A stretch of DNA of 64,000 bases from Pseudomonas violetae (GTDB taxonomy: Bacteria > Pseudomonadota > Gammaproteobacteria > Pseudomonadales > Pseudomonadaceae), in NCBI RefSeq assembly GCF_023072615.1, contig NZ_JAKNRW010000003.1, positions 186,001-250,000 on the forward strand. Direction: 5' to 3'. The first letter of the stretch is position 1, and each line of letters starts with the position of its first letter. A model generated the notes under the pieces. The model made no database searches, was not told the DNA's origin, and was given only the letters and a program-made list of their open reading frames with translations. The position numbers and the translations under genes were made by a program. Below, piece after piece: positions 34,858 to 43,641 of this stretch.

Positions 34858-36837
34858 ATGAAAAACCGCGCACTCGCGCTCGCTGTGATGAGTGCTTGCG
34901 GCCTTGCGCCGCAAGCTTTTGCACACGAGATTGCCTTCTCGAAAACCGAGCAGATCCACGTTGTCGTCAACGGCGAAGCCACCACCTGGTGCCAGCCGGA
35001 AATCGCCATCACCATGCAGCGTCCCACCTGGGATGATCAAAAGCCGTTGAATGGTCTGTTGAGCAAGCTGCCTTTCATTCTCGGACAGGAATGCCCCCAG
35101 GCGAAAGTCAGCTGGAAAGCTGTCGATGCCAAGGGCGTGGTTTATGCCTCGGGTGCGGGCAATGCGAGCAACCTGGGGATAGCGACGCTGGCTGTTGCGC
35201 CTGCGCCGGTGGCAGCGCCTGTTGCTGTGGCGGCGGCACCGGTTCCTGCTCCGGTTGCAGCAGTTCTGGCACCGGTACCGGCTGCTGCTCCTGCTCCGGT
35301 TGCAGTCGCTGCGGCGCCGGCGCTGGCACAGGTTCCCGCTCCGGTTGCAGCAGTTCCGGCAGAGGTTGCACCGGTGGTTGAGGCGCCAGTGGTGGTTGCA
35401 CCGCCAGCACCCGTTGCAGCACCTGTTGCCCCTGTTGCCCCTGTTGCAGTGGTTGTTGCTCCAGCGCCAGCGCCAGCTCCCGCTCCAGTTGAACCTGTCG
35501 CTGTTGCTCCAGCCCCACAAGCCGTCCCCGCAGCCCCCGTCGCATCGCCAGCAGCCGTCGCTGCCGTGCAGACCACCGATCTCGGCCGCTCACTGGTCCT
35601 GGCCAACAAGAACCTCGTCAGCATCACCGACGCCAGCGGCTGCAAATGGCTGATCAGCAAAACTGCAATCGACGAGAACGACCCAAGTTTTGCCTTCGCC
35701 TCCACGCCAGCGATGCCCTGTGGCATCTCCGGTTATGCCGAAGGCGCGTTCGACAAGTTGCGCTGGTCGATCCCCAACACCTATCGCGGGGACAGTTGGT
35801 CGCGCACCTATGTACACCCGAGCGGGTTGATGTTCAGCCACTCCATCAGCGCCGCCGTCAAAGGCAAGTCGCTGTCCTTCCTCAGCCACAACGCTGACCA
35901 GGCGCTGTTCCAGCTCGGCGAAATCCCGGCGCGCGGGATGAAGGTGTACCTGGCTTACCAGCGTTCCACCTATCGCATCCTGTCGCCCTTCAGCGGCAAC
36001 CCCTACTACGTCGCAATCACGGCGGACGAAAGCTTCGCCCTCGATCCGGCGGAGTACAAACGCGCGGTGCTCGAGGTGTATCAACTGGTGAAGGCGACTT
36101 CGCCAACCACCGTCGACCTGTCGAACCTGTTCATCGCCAAGAACCTGGAAACCCTCTACCCGGCGTCCGGCTACTCCAATGACGACAAGGACAAAATCGT
36201 CCGCAATCGCATGGGTGAAAACCGTGGCGAGTTCTACTTCGATGCACGTGAAGGCACCAACTACGCCCAGCGTCGCGAGGAGACTCGCCTGCGTGAAGCC
36301 CGTCGCCAGCAGCAACAGATGGCTGAACTGCACAACCGCGTACTCGCCCGTTACGAGCAGCTCAAGGACGGCATGACCGCGTTCAAGGGCCGCGAGACCG
36401 AAGCGCTGGCGCAGATGGCCGGGATCAAGGTGGCGTTCGCCGCACCCATGACCATGCTCGACCCGTCGTCCTCGACCTCGGCGGTGCCGATGATGATTCA
36501 CGTCACCGGTAAACGCGGCGACTTCTACGAAATCGACTTCCCGCGCAAGGGCCGGGTCCAGGCCGATGTCGAGTTGGAGGATCAGTGGTACGTGATCCAT
36601 GCCGCGAACATGACGCCTTACCTGCCCCTGGAAGACGGCCGCGCCATCCCGACGTTCCGCGTCTACGCCGCCGGCACCCCGCAAGCTTGCAAGCAGGACC
36701 ACTGCGCCGACCGCGTGTCGTTTGGTGCCGTGCTGGCCAAGGAATTTCCCAACGCTGGCATCGACTTCAGCTGGACGCCGGAAGTCTCCGAGCGCTACGT
36801 GACGGCTTGGCAGCAAGCTTCCGCCCAAATTCAGTAA
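34858..36837 (+). CDS. Periplasmic protein with long Ala/Pro/Val repeat
   Basis: 659 residues, AAGGA ribosome site. Signal peptide with cleavage after APQAFA (residue 22); an N-terminal domain (23-110) with Cys45 and Cys79; an Ala-Pro-Val low-complexity linker (about 111-239) like those that span the periplasm or peptidoglycan; then a large unknown domain with SGCKWLISK, a Tyr/Phe-rich core, a Gln/Arg helix (REARRQQQQMAELHNRV) and a beta-rich C-terminus. No family recognised. The linker suggests a bridge between membrane- or wall-anchored partners, in keeping with the SH3 lipoprotein encoded upstream and the anchored protein downstream. Confidence 0.83.
   Translation: MKNRALALAVMSACGLAPQAFAHEIAFSKTEQIHVVVNGEATTWCQPEIAITMQRPTWDDQKPLNGLLSKLPFILGQECPQAKVSWKAVDAKGVVYASGAGNASNLGIATLAVAPAPVAAPVAVAAAPVPAPVAAVLAPVPAAAPAPVAVAAAPALAQVPAPVAAVPAEVAPVVEAPVVVAPPAPVAAPVAPVAPVAVVVAPAPAPAPAPVEPVAVAPAPQAVPAAPVASPAAVAAVQTTDLGRSLVLANKNLVSITDASGCKWLISKTAIDENDPSFAFASTPAMPCGISGYAEGAFDKLRWSIPNTYRGDSWSRTYVHPSGLMFSHSISAAVKGKSLSFLSHNADQALFQLGEIPARGMKVYLAYQRSTYRILSPFSGNPYYVAITADESFALDPAEYKRAVLEVYQLVKATSPTTVDLSNLFIAKNLETLYPASGYSNDDKDKIVRNRMGENRGEFYFDAREGTNYAQRREETRLREARRQQQQMAELHNRVLARYEQLKDGMTAFKGRETEALAQMAGIKVAFAAPMTMLDPSSSTSAVPMMIHVTGKRGDFYEIDFPRKGRVQADVELEDQWYVIHAANMTPYLPLEDGRAIPTFRVYAAGTPQACKQDHCADRVSFGAVLAKEFPNAGIDFSWTPEVSERYVTAWQQASAQIQ
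35188..35574 (+). repeat. Ala/Pro/Val-coding low-complexity repeat
   Basis: Degenerate tandem units encoding PVAAPVA-like peptides (PAPVAV, PVPAPVAAV, APAPAPAP). The DNA units such as GCTCCGGTTGCAGC recur imperfectly, so length variation by slippage between strains is expected. Confidence 0.85.
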
Positions 36838-36849
36838 GGCCACGCCAAT

Positions 36850-38064
36850 ATGAAATCGATGAACAAGAAACAAATCATCATCGCCGCCGCGGCTGCCGGC
36901 GTCGTGATCCTCGGCATTGCCGGCTCGATGCTGTCCAGCGCCGGAAAAAAGGAAACCCTGGGTTATTACGACGAACTCAAGGAACAGTTTTTCCTTGAGA
37001 ACGTGCTGAACGAAGGGGACGTGTCCTATTCGTTCTGGTCCGGCAACCTGACCGTGGAGGCCCCGGAGATCCGCCTGGTCGCCGGCAATACCAATGGCGC
37101 TGACAAATTCCTCAAGAGCATGATGGGCATGCTTGCCGGTCTCAACGGCAATACGGCGGAAAGCGGCCTGGCCGCCTGGTCCCGCTACCTGATCACGTCC
37201 ACCACAGGTGGCGGTAAAGCGGGTGGCGTGTACCTCAAGGCAGACGCGCTCAAGGTCAGCCGCTCCGGCGACAGCAAGGACGGTGAGATCCACGTCCAGT
37301 TGCTGGGCCTTGACATGAGCAATCCCTACCTCTCGCAAAAAGGCGGCGATGTGGTGCTGGTGTCGGAAGTAGCCGACGAAATCCAGCCGCGCGCTGAGGT
37401 CGATCAATACGGTCGCGTCGTCAGCTCAAACTTCTCGTGGGGCAGCAACATGGTGGCCCGCCTGCCGTTCACCGGTGCTTTCATCAGCGGTGCCACCGGC
37501 GATATCGGCACCAAGGTCGACCTGGATTTCACCCTCAAGCGCTCCGATGACGGCGAAGGTTCGATGAAATTCGTGGTAGTGCACCGCAACGACGGCAGCG
37601 AAGTCGGGCGCATCGTACGCGAAGCCTCATTCGCCTCGATCCCGCCGCTGGACGACGTCCAGGAACAACTCAAGGCAGTGTTCAGTGGCTTCATCGTCGG
37701 CGCCTACAGCACCTCCACCGGGCAGACCGTCATCGCCGAAGCCGTTGGCAACTTCGCGCGCAAAGCCAAGGTCGCCAGCTACTCGCTGACCTACAAAGGC
37801 TTTGATGAGCTCAAGGATGGCTTCGACGAATACCAGGCTACGACCCAGCAGAAGGAATTCGCCGGTTACTGTGCAGCGGCGGGCCTGTCAACGTTCCAGA
37901 ACGACTTCGGCGCCAAGGCCAAGCAGCACAGCGACTCGGAATGCGCGATTGCGCAGAAGCTGGTTGCCGATGGCAAGTTCAAGGAGGCGTACAGCTTCAA
38001 GGAAGACAAGTCGTTGTTCGCGGGGTTGTTTGTGAGCAAGAGCTATACGCTTGAGACGGACTGA
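36850..38064 (+). CDS. Membrane-anchored envelope protein of unknown function
   Basis: 404 residues. One N-terminal membrane helix (IIIAAAAAGVVILGIAGSML, about 8-27) acts as an uncleaved anchor, so the rest should be periplasmic. A long beta-rich region (VSYSFWSGNLTVEAPEIRLVAG, VYLKADALKVSRSG, IHVQLLGLDMSNP) loosely resembles AsmA/DUF945-type proteins, but no homology is claimed. The C-terminal 70 residues are helical with two Cys (GYCAAAG, SECAIAQKL). Twelve bases after the repeat protein, with AAGG upstream; last gene of the operon before a strong terminator. Confidence 0.82.
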   Translation: MKSMNKKQIIIAAAAAGVVILGIAGSMLSSAGKKETLGYYDELKEQFFLENVLNEGDVSYSFWSGNLTVEAPEIRLVAGNTNGADKFLKSMMGMLAGLNGNTAESGLAAWSRYLITSTTGGGKAGGVYLKADALKVSRSGDSKDGEIHVQLLGLDMSNPYLSQKGGDVVLVSEVADEIQPRAEVDQYGRVVSSNFSWGSNMVARLPFTGAFISGATGDIGTKVDLDFTLKRSDDGEGSMKFVVVHRNDGSEVGRIVREASFASIPPLDDVQEQLKAVFSGFIVGAYSTSTGQTVIAEAVGNFARKAKVASYSLTYKGFDELKDGFDEYQATTQQKEFAGYCAAAGLSTFQNDFGAKAKQHSDSECAIAQKLVADGKFKEAYSFKEDKSLFAGLFVSKSYTLETD

Positions 38065-38140
38065 TTGAGGTGGGTGCTGCGCTTGGGCGCCTGGTTATCC
38101 AGGTGTCCGAGTGTGGTGCCGGGGAATCTGTGGAAATAAA

Positions 38141-38165
38141 AAAACCGGCCATAAAGGCCGGTTTT
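38141..38165 (+). terminator. Terminator of the SH3 lipoprotein operon
   Basis: Stem AAAACCGGCC / GGCCGGTTTT with loop ATAAA, a near-perfect bidirectional intrinsic terminator 76 bases past the last stop and 49 bases before the prophage junction. It would also end transcription coming from the tRNA side. Confidence 0.92.
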
Positions 38166-38213
38166 CTGTACCTGCATCCCCCGTCAACAACCAACGTGAG
38201 AGCGAAATCTGAG

Positions 38214-38257
38214 TGGAGCGGGTGAAGGGAATCGAACCCTCGTTATCAGCTTGGGAA
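38214..38257 (-). other. Prophage attachment site: 3' half of tRNA-Gly(CCC)
   Basis: Read on the minus strand this is the anticodon loop TTCCCAA, the 3' anticodon-stem strand, the T arm (GGGTTCGATTCCC) and acceptor end CACCCGCTCCA of tRNA-Gly(CCC). The 5' half is missing: upstream bases (minus strand) no longer pair with the anticodon stem. The match to a tRNA thus stops at the anticodon loop, as expected for an att core formed by integration into a tRNA gene. A phage-supplied copy should restore the full gene at the other prophage end, beyond 64000. Confidence 0.88.
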
Positions 38258-38411
38258 TCTTGGGCGGGTGGTGTTTCATTTGGGCGCCGGTTGTATGCTT
38301 ATGTTCCGAATAGCCCCGTACTAAAAGGGTTAAAGGGGGACTCACGATTTCAGTTTGTTTCATCGGTTTACCCCATATTTCAGTCATACAGCCCCCAGCT
38401 ACGGCCCCCAA

Positions 38412-39632
38412 ATGCTCACAGAGAAACAAATCAAGGCAATGAAGCCTGCGGAAAAGGAATACACAGTCTCGGATGGCCGTACAGCCCGTGGTGAGGGTGT
38501 GCTGTTTCTGCGAGTGCGTCCGAACGGGACAAAGGAGTTCTACTTCCAGCGATACAGCAGCGGCAAGAAAATCAAGAGCAAGCTTGGTACTTGGCCAACA
38601 CTCGGTTTAGCTGACGCCAGGGATCTGTGCCGCGCTGAAAAGGAAGTCGTGATCGCGGCGGGCACCTTTCAGGAAGTGATGAACGGTTACATCACCAAGC
38701 TGACGGGTGAGGGCGCTGCTTCCGCTGAGGATGTGAAGTGGTCTTTCAAGCGTTACGTTTCTGAACCCTTTCCGAATTTGGTAACGCTTCCGGCTGTTTT
38801 AATCGGCCCAGGTGAAATCCGAGACATCATCGCCAAGATGATCGCGAATGGTGTGACCACCTACTGTAATCGGCTTCGATCACAGCTGCACGCGGCGTTC
38901 CAAGTTGCCTTGGAGCAGGAGTTCAATCCGCGCAGCTACCATAAAGACGATGTGAAATTTGGAGTCAAAAGTAATCCGGTGGCCAGCGTCCCGGTTCAGG
39001 CTGACTGGGAGCAGCCTGGCGACCGAGCCCTATCCTCCACGGAGCTTGCCCACCTTTGGCAAATGCTGCCTGAACAGTTGAGCGTGGTCACAGCAGAGTT
39101 GATTAAGTTTCTGATCGCCTCTGGTGGGCAGCGTCCGGAGCAGTTACTCGCGACCGAGCGTCGCCACTATCTGAAAGACCACATGATCATTCGCAACAAG
39201 AAAGGTCGTGCGGCGGAAGGCGAACGCTCGTTGCACGTCGTGCCCTACAACAAGCTCATGCGCCTGAGCCTGAAGGCCATGGATGAAATCAATGCTACGA
39301 GCGTTTACCCGTTCGAGGGCAAAGTGCCCGACAGTTCCCTGCACGCCAACTCACTGTCACGTGCGGTGACCAAACTATGCAGCCGGCATCCGGACAAATT
39401 CAATGGACCCTTTACCCTGCGGGACTTGCGTCGTACCTGTAAAACTTTGATGGGTGCGGCTGGGATTACCAAGGAGCTTCGGGACAGAATTCAAGGTCAT
39501 GCTTTCAATGACGTTTCTTCAAAACATTATGATCGCTACGGCTATTTTCCGGAAAAACAGCGAGGGCTTCAACGTTGGGCACAGTGGCTGCAAAAAAATG
39601 TTATTGCGCTGAATTTGGAGTCGGGTCGATAA
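38412..39632 (+). CDS. Tyrosine-type phage integrase
   Basis: 406 residues starting at 38412; an earlier in-frame ATG would add residues the family lacks. N-terminal P4-integrase-like DUF4102 domain (LTEKQIKAMKPAEKEYTVSD..., YFQRYSSGKKIKSKLGTWPTLGLADAR), then a core-binding domain, then the catalytic domain with Arg241 (GGQRPEQLL), DLRRT (about 338-342), GHA (His363) and the nucleophile Tyr373 in KHYDRYG. It lies 155 bases from the tRNA-Gly half-site and transcribes away from it. It integrates and, with the AlpA-like protein, excises the prophage at tRNA-Gly(CCC). Confidence 0.95.
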   Translation: MLTEKQIKAMKPAEKEYTVSDGRTARGEGVLFLRVRPNGTKEFYFQRYSSGKKIKSKLGTWPTLGLADARDLCRAEKEVVIAAGTFQEVMNGYITKLTGEGAASAEDVKWSFKRYVSEPFPNLVTLPAVLIGPGEIRDIIAKMIANGVTTYCNRLRSQLHAAFQVALEQEFNPRSYHKDDVKFGVKSNPVASVPVQADWEQPGDRALSSTELAHLWQMLPEQLSVVTAELIKFLIASGGQRPEQLLATERRHYLKDHMIIRNKKGRAAEGERSLHVVPYNKLMRLSLKAMDEINATSVYPFEGKVPDSSLHANSLSRAVTKLCSRHPDKFNGPFTLRDLRRTCKTLMGAAGITKELRDRIQGHAFNDVSSKHYDRYGYFPEKQRGLQRWAQWLQKNVIALNLESGR

Positions 39633-39672
39633 GAGTGGATGGTTCAACGCGCTGAAAAAGTGAATTCTTAGG

Positions 39673-40626
39673 ATGAGTGAGATGCCAATCGAAAATTATC
39701 TTTATCCGGTTGATCAGTGTGATGTCGATAAGTCACGGCAGAAAGCGTTAGACCACTACAGGCAACTGCGGAGTAAGTGTTTAGAGGCCATTCGGGGTTC
39801 TGCTGAGAACTCGATCGCAAACCAGATACACCAGTTGACATGGAATTCAGCTGTCTTTCATGCGTTAAACGAAGCTCGAAGGATCGAGAGCGAGAGGAAG
39901 GTAAACGGCGCAATGTGGAATCTCATTGTCGATGGTTACGCTCACATTGCGGCGCTTGGCATTCGTAGATTGGTAGACCATCACAAGGACTCAAACTCGA
40001 TAAAGCGGGTCCTATTGGACCTGGAAGCCAATAAGCATCTTATTTCGAGGGAAATGTTCGTCTGCTACGACGGACTTTCTTATGATCACGAAGCGGCTGA
40101 GCTTCGCCGCTTGGCTGCGCGGGATCCAAAGTCTCTTGGGAAAGCCACTTGGATTTCAACAACGGGGCCTGATGCTGGTTTTAACTCGAAGCTGCGCCAC
40201 GATATTTTCGACTCGATAGCTGACGGCAGACGCAAAGCCGGGAGGTCTCAACCAATATCGGCGGAGATTTTCGATCGGCTCAAAGCGATGTTGAATTCCG
40301 ATGTGGTAAAGAAGGTTTGCACTATGGCGGATAAGGTGTTTGCACATCCAGAGAAGCGAGCCTCTGGCGTTCCTGTACAGGCTAACTATCACGAGGTGAT
40401 CGAAGCTTTAGGGATCGTGAGCCAGGTGACGCAGTTCATATCAGCGACACTTCTCGATGACGCCGCTTTTGGCTCACTTGTGGCAACCCCTCAAGGTGAC
40501 GTGTTCGAACATTTGGATCAAGCATGGGTGCGGAAGGCATCAATAGATGAGTTGAATTCTTTCTGGAACGATCTCACTGCGTCACTAGATCTCTGGCTAG
40601 ATACAGATGGTCTCCTGAAAGGCTAA
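39673..40626 (+). CDS. Prophage cargo protein, HEPN/AbiU2-like candidate
   Basis: 317 residues, entirely helical in character and noticeably poorer in G+C than its neighbours. Sections such as NGAMWNLIVDGYAHIAALGIRRLVDHHKDSNSIKRVLLDL-type (about 75-115) and ADKVFAHPEK (about 218-227) recall the HEPN/AbiU2 fold, where RDKxxAH-like motifs mark the active site. The usual Arg is replaced by Ala here, so RNase activity is doubtful. It sits between integrase and excisionase, a common site for accessory genes that alter host phage resistance. Function inferred only; a plain hypothetical protein is the safe call. Confidence 0.7.
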   Translation: MSEMPIENYLYPVDQCDVDKSRQKALDHYRQLRSKCLEAIRGSAENSIANQIHQLTWNSAVFHALNEARRIESERKVNGAMWNLIVDGYAHIAALGIRRLVDHHKDSNSIKRVLLDLEANKHLISREMFVCYDGLSYDHEAAELRRLAARDPKSLGKATWISTTGPDAGFNSKLRHDIFDSIADGRRKAGRSQPISAEIFDRLKAMLNSDVVKKVCTMADKVFAHPEKRASGVPVQANYHEVIEALGIVSQVTQFISATLLDDAAFGSLVATPQGDVFEHLDQAWVRKASIDELNSFWNDLTASLDLWLDTDGLLKG

Positions 40627-40663
40627 ATAACACTTCACTTTGGATCACAATACGCGTGTAAAT

Positions 40664-40683
40664 GAGGCCGCTTATGCGGCCTC
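40664..40683 (-). terminator. Hairpin at the end of the excisionase gene
   Basis: GAGGCCGC / GCGGCCTC with a 4-base loop; the TAA stop of the AlpA-like gene falls in the loop. There is no clear U run, so termination efficiency is uncertain. It separates convergent early genes. Confidence 0.45.
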
Positions 40684-40887
40684 GATGTTGGCATTACCTT
40701 GCCAGTTTCCAGGATTGACTTGCCAGGCTTCGATCGCCGACTCTCGCCATCCGACGCGCCCTGCCGAAATTACAACCGACTTAGGGAATCGACCGCGTTT
40801 GATTTCCCGCCAGAGCGTGGTTCTGGAAAAGGAGGTTACGTCCAACACTTCTCTTTCCCTCATGAATCGATCCAGTTTTTTCGTCAT
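40672..40887 (-). CDS. AlpA-type excisionase/regulator
   Basis: 71 residues from the ATG at 40887. The MerR-like winged helix of the AlpA family is clear: FMREREVLDVTSFSRTTLWREIKRGRFPKSVVIS and GRVGWRESAIEAW. Such proteins bind near attachment sites to direct excision, or activate integrase genes. Located 58 bases after the primase gene on the same strand and likely co-transcribed with it. A longer reading frame upstream lacks family similarity. Confidence 0.88.
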   Translation of the reverse strand: MTKKLDRFMREREVLDVTSFSRTTLWREIKRGRFPKSVVISAGRVGWRESAIEAWQVNPGNWQGNANIEAA

Positions 40888-40945
40888 TGGGTGGTTTTCG
40901 CGAATTGATCGCGCCTTTTCATCTGTGTTTCTTCCCTTGATGATG

Positions 40946-43639
40946 TCAGGCAGCCTGGAAAATCCAGCACCGCACGGTTTTCGGTTTGTCGGCAGCATCG
41001 GTATCCCATGCCGAGCAGACGTTTCTGTTGGTCTCAATGAACTTGGGGCACTTGCTTGTTTTCAGGTGGCGCTTGAGCTCGGTCAAGTCCGGGACTTTCT
41101 GGCGTTTCTCAGCGGCTTCCTTGGCGAAGTCGTTGAGGTTCACCGCGATTAGTCCGTCATTGCGGGAGTGGTTGAGCCCACCTGCAGTGCTGTTCAAGTA
41201 TTCGTACAGTTCCCAGAATTCGACGACGATCGGGTGATCAGCGTTGATCGCCAGCTGGCGTTCCTTGGCCATGCTCTGGATCTCGGCGTGAGCCGCATCC
41301 ACCTGGTGTTTTTTCAGGGGGACAACGTGAACCAGGGCGTCGACTAGGGCGTGCAGCTGGGCGTGATTCTTCGCGATCCGGACGGTGCGGATTTCGGGCA
41401 AGGCAAGCAGCTGCTGTTCGTATTTGGGCCCCTTTTCGCGGACGGTCTCCATCACCTTGCTTTCCATCATGGTGGCCTTGACCAGGAAGCCGCTGACGCG
41501 GTCGACCGGCATACGCTCGAGCTTTTCCACCAGCAATTTGGTTTGTGGCGTCTGCCCGTCCTTCGTCATGGCGATGTGCACCAGGCGTTGCAGAATCGGT
41601 TCGGAAGCGTTCACCGCGTGGTTTTGACCGATGACCACAGCGCCACGGAAAGGAGGCTCGCGGGTGTCGTTGCCGTTGTTCTTCACACCGGTGGAGCGGA
41701 CGCTGCGGCCGTTGTAGGCGGTTTTCAGTTCGTCCCAGTCGTACTGTTTGGTTTGGCTGCCATCAGTCTTTTCCCGCTCTGATTCGATCAGCACCACAGG
41801 CAAATTGCCGACCTGGGCGAAGTTACGTGCTCGAGCAACTGGAGTGCCCTTGGTTGGGTCGAAACCCTCGTAGTCGATACGACCGCAGAGCTTCCATAGG
41901 AACTCGATCAGCGTGGACTTACCGGCGCCTGGCTCACCGATGATTTCCATGAAGGGGTAGCTTTTTTGGTGCTGCCGGATCTGCTCGGCGAACAGCGAGC
42001 CGAACCAGAAGGCGAGGGCGACTAGACCCTTGGCTCCGAAGCATTGCCAGATGATGTCCAGCCACTCGGTGTCGAACTTCTCCAGATCCGTGTTCAGGTT
42101 GAGGATCACCGACTGGCTGAGGGTTTTGATGCTCAGCCGGTCCATGTCGAAGAAGTCCTCTTCGTTCAGCTTGAACACCTTCCCATCGCGCACCGCCACG
42201 TCGCCGTAGACGTACGCACTGTGCTCACGGGTGTAGCCGGTGAAGTCGATGGTCTGGACGGTCTTGAGGGCGTCGGTTTGCTCCTCAATGAAGGCGTCCA
42301 GCTGCTGAGTGGTACCAGTGAACATCCCGCCCGGGGCGATCCCGAGAAGGCGCTTCTTGAACTCTGCCGAAGAGGCGATCTGCGAGCTGGTGAAGGTGTT
42401 CTTGATCGGTGCAGCATCGTGGGCGAACGTGATCCGGAAGTAGTACCAGGACTCGTCGGTGAGCTTGTTTTCCTGGTAGTACAGGGCCTTTGGGTTACAG
42501 GTGGCGATGCGCTGCAGCGCGCCGCACTGTTGCATGGCCTTGGAGCGCATCTGTTTGTTGTTCAGTTGCTGGTCATCGTGGTGGTCGCTGTCCTCGAGCT
42601 CCTGGATCGCCTTGTTGTACTTCTCAAGGTCGAGCTTGAACCAGTACAAGCGGTTGCCGAACTCCAGGTGGAATTCGCTGCGGCGCTTCCAATCGAACAT
42701 CACTAAGGCCTTCTCAGTGGCGTTCTCAGCGATCAGTAGGGCACCGTGGTGCCGGGCGGTGGTGATGTCTTTGTCGACCTGAGCATCACGCTTCTCGCCT
42801 TCGTCCAGGAATTGCCAGCGCTGGTGCAGATCGTTCCAGTCGACCTTTCTGTTATCCCGTTGGGGGATTTGGGCTGCTTCGCAGGTGAAGCCCAGTTCAC
42901 GGGCCATGCGGACCCAACGCTTGGTGTAGGCGTGTGCACCTGGTTCGTTATCCAGCGCCCAAACCAGCTTTGGCAGGTTACCTGGGCGAGCCGCCACCAA
43001 GGCTTGCAGAGAGTCGGCCGGGAAGGCGTTTGAAGACATTGCTGATACGGCGGCAATATTGTGGTGTACCAAGGCAAGTGCGTCGAAGATCCCTTCGACA
43101 ATCCAGATCTCTTTCGCCTCGAGCACGTCGACGCACGGCGGGCACCACCACACGCCTTTGTAGGACTCACCCGGCTTAAAGCGGGCTTTCATTTTGCCGA
43201 AGCGCGAGGGCCTATCGATCAAGCGTTCCCAATAGCCGCCTTTCTCTAAGGCAAAGCGCACCGTCGCGCTGCCAGCGTTGTGCTGGGACGAATAGTACGT
43301 TTCCTGTGTGAACCAACCGCCGATCAATGAAATATCGAAACCACGGGCAAACTCAAGGTATGCACGCGCGGTCGCTGTTGGAGCGCTATCGGTAGCGGGA
43401 ACACGCTTGCTCCAATCTTCAAAGAGGTCGTCGTAGATTTCTTTGACGTGCACCGTGTGACCGCACTTTTCCTGACGTCCACAGATGAGCTGCCACGGAC
43501 TGTCGAAACGGGTGTACAGCTCTTTTTTGTTGCACTTGGGGCAAGTCCCTCCACGCATGTAATTGGTGGGCGCACGGTGTTTGAGGCCAAATTCGGACTC
43601 GATGCGCTGCAGAACGTCGTGACGCAGATCGTCTCTCAT
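40946..43639 (-). CDS. TOPRIM primase-helicase, prophage replication protein
   Basis: 897 residues. An N-terminal zinc-binding domain (Cys33, Cys36, Cys53, Cys59) is followed by a TOPRIM catalytic domain (Glu182 in WIVEGIFDAL, Asp230-Asn231 in WALDNE), a linker, and a superfamily 3/RecA-like ATPase with Walker A GEPGAGKST (568-576) and a further acidic VLIESERE. This combination makes RNA primers and unwinds DNA at the phage origin. P2 instead uses the rolling-circle GpA, which is absent here, so replication is probably theta-like. It is the largest early gene, on the minus strand. Confidence 0.92.
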   Translation of the reverse strand: MRDDLRHDVLQRIESEFGLKHRAPTNYMRGGTCPKCNKKELYTRFDSPWQLICGRQEKCGHTVHVKEIYDDLFEDWSKRVPATDSAPTATARAYLEFARGFDISLIGGWFTQETYYSSQHNAGSATVRFALEKGGYWERLIDRPSRFGKMKARFKPGESYKGVWWCPPCVDVLEAKEIWIVEGIFDALALVHHNIAAVSAMSSNAFPADSLQALVAARPGNLPKLVWALDNEPGAHAYTKRWVRMARELGFTCEAAQIPQRDNRKVDWNDLHQRWQFLDEGEKRDAQVDKDITTARHHGALLIAENATEKALVMFDWKRRSEFHLEFGNRLYWFKLDLEKYNKAIQELEDSDHHDDQQLNNKQMRSKAMQQCGALQRIATCNPKALYYQENKLTDESWYYFRITFAHDAAPIKNTFTSSQIASSAEFKKRLLGIAPGGMFTGTTQQLDAFIEEQTDALKTVQTIDFTGYTREHSAYVYGDVAVRDGKVFKLNEEDFFDMDRLSIKTLSQSVILNLNTDLEKFDTEWLDIIWQCFGAKGLVALAFWFGSLFAEQIRQHQKSYPFMEIIGEPGAGKSTLIEFLWKLCGRIDYEGFDPTKGTPVARARNFAQVGNLPVVLIESEREKTDGSQTKQYDWDELKTAYNGRSVRSTGVKNNGNDTREPPFRGAVVIGQNHAVNASEPILQRLVHIAMTKDGQTPQTKLLVEKLERMPVDRVSGFLVKATMMESKVMETVREKGPKYEQQLLALPEIRTVRIAKNHAQLHALVDALVHVVPLKKHQVDAAHAEIQSMAKERQLAINADHPIVVEFWELYEYLNSTAGGLNHSRNDGLIAVNLNDFAKEAAEKRQKVPDLTELKRHLKTSKCPKFIETNRNVCSAWDTDAADKPKTVRCWIFQAA

Positions 43640-43641
43640 AA

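Noticed and set aside
35590..37407. Long minus-strand open frame (605 codons) opposite the repeat and anchored proteins
   Set aside because: It is the antisense shadow of two co-directional genes with clear signal sequences, ribosome sites and a shared terminator; no family features in its translation.
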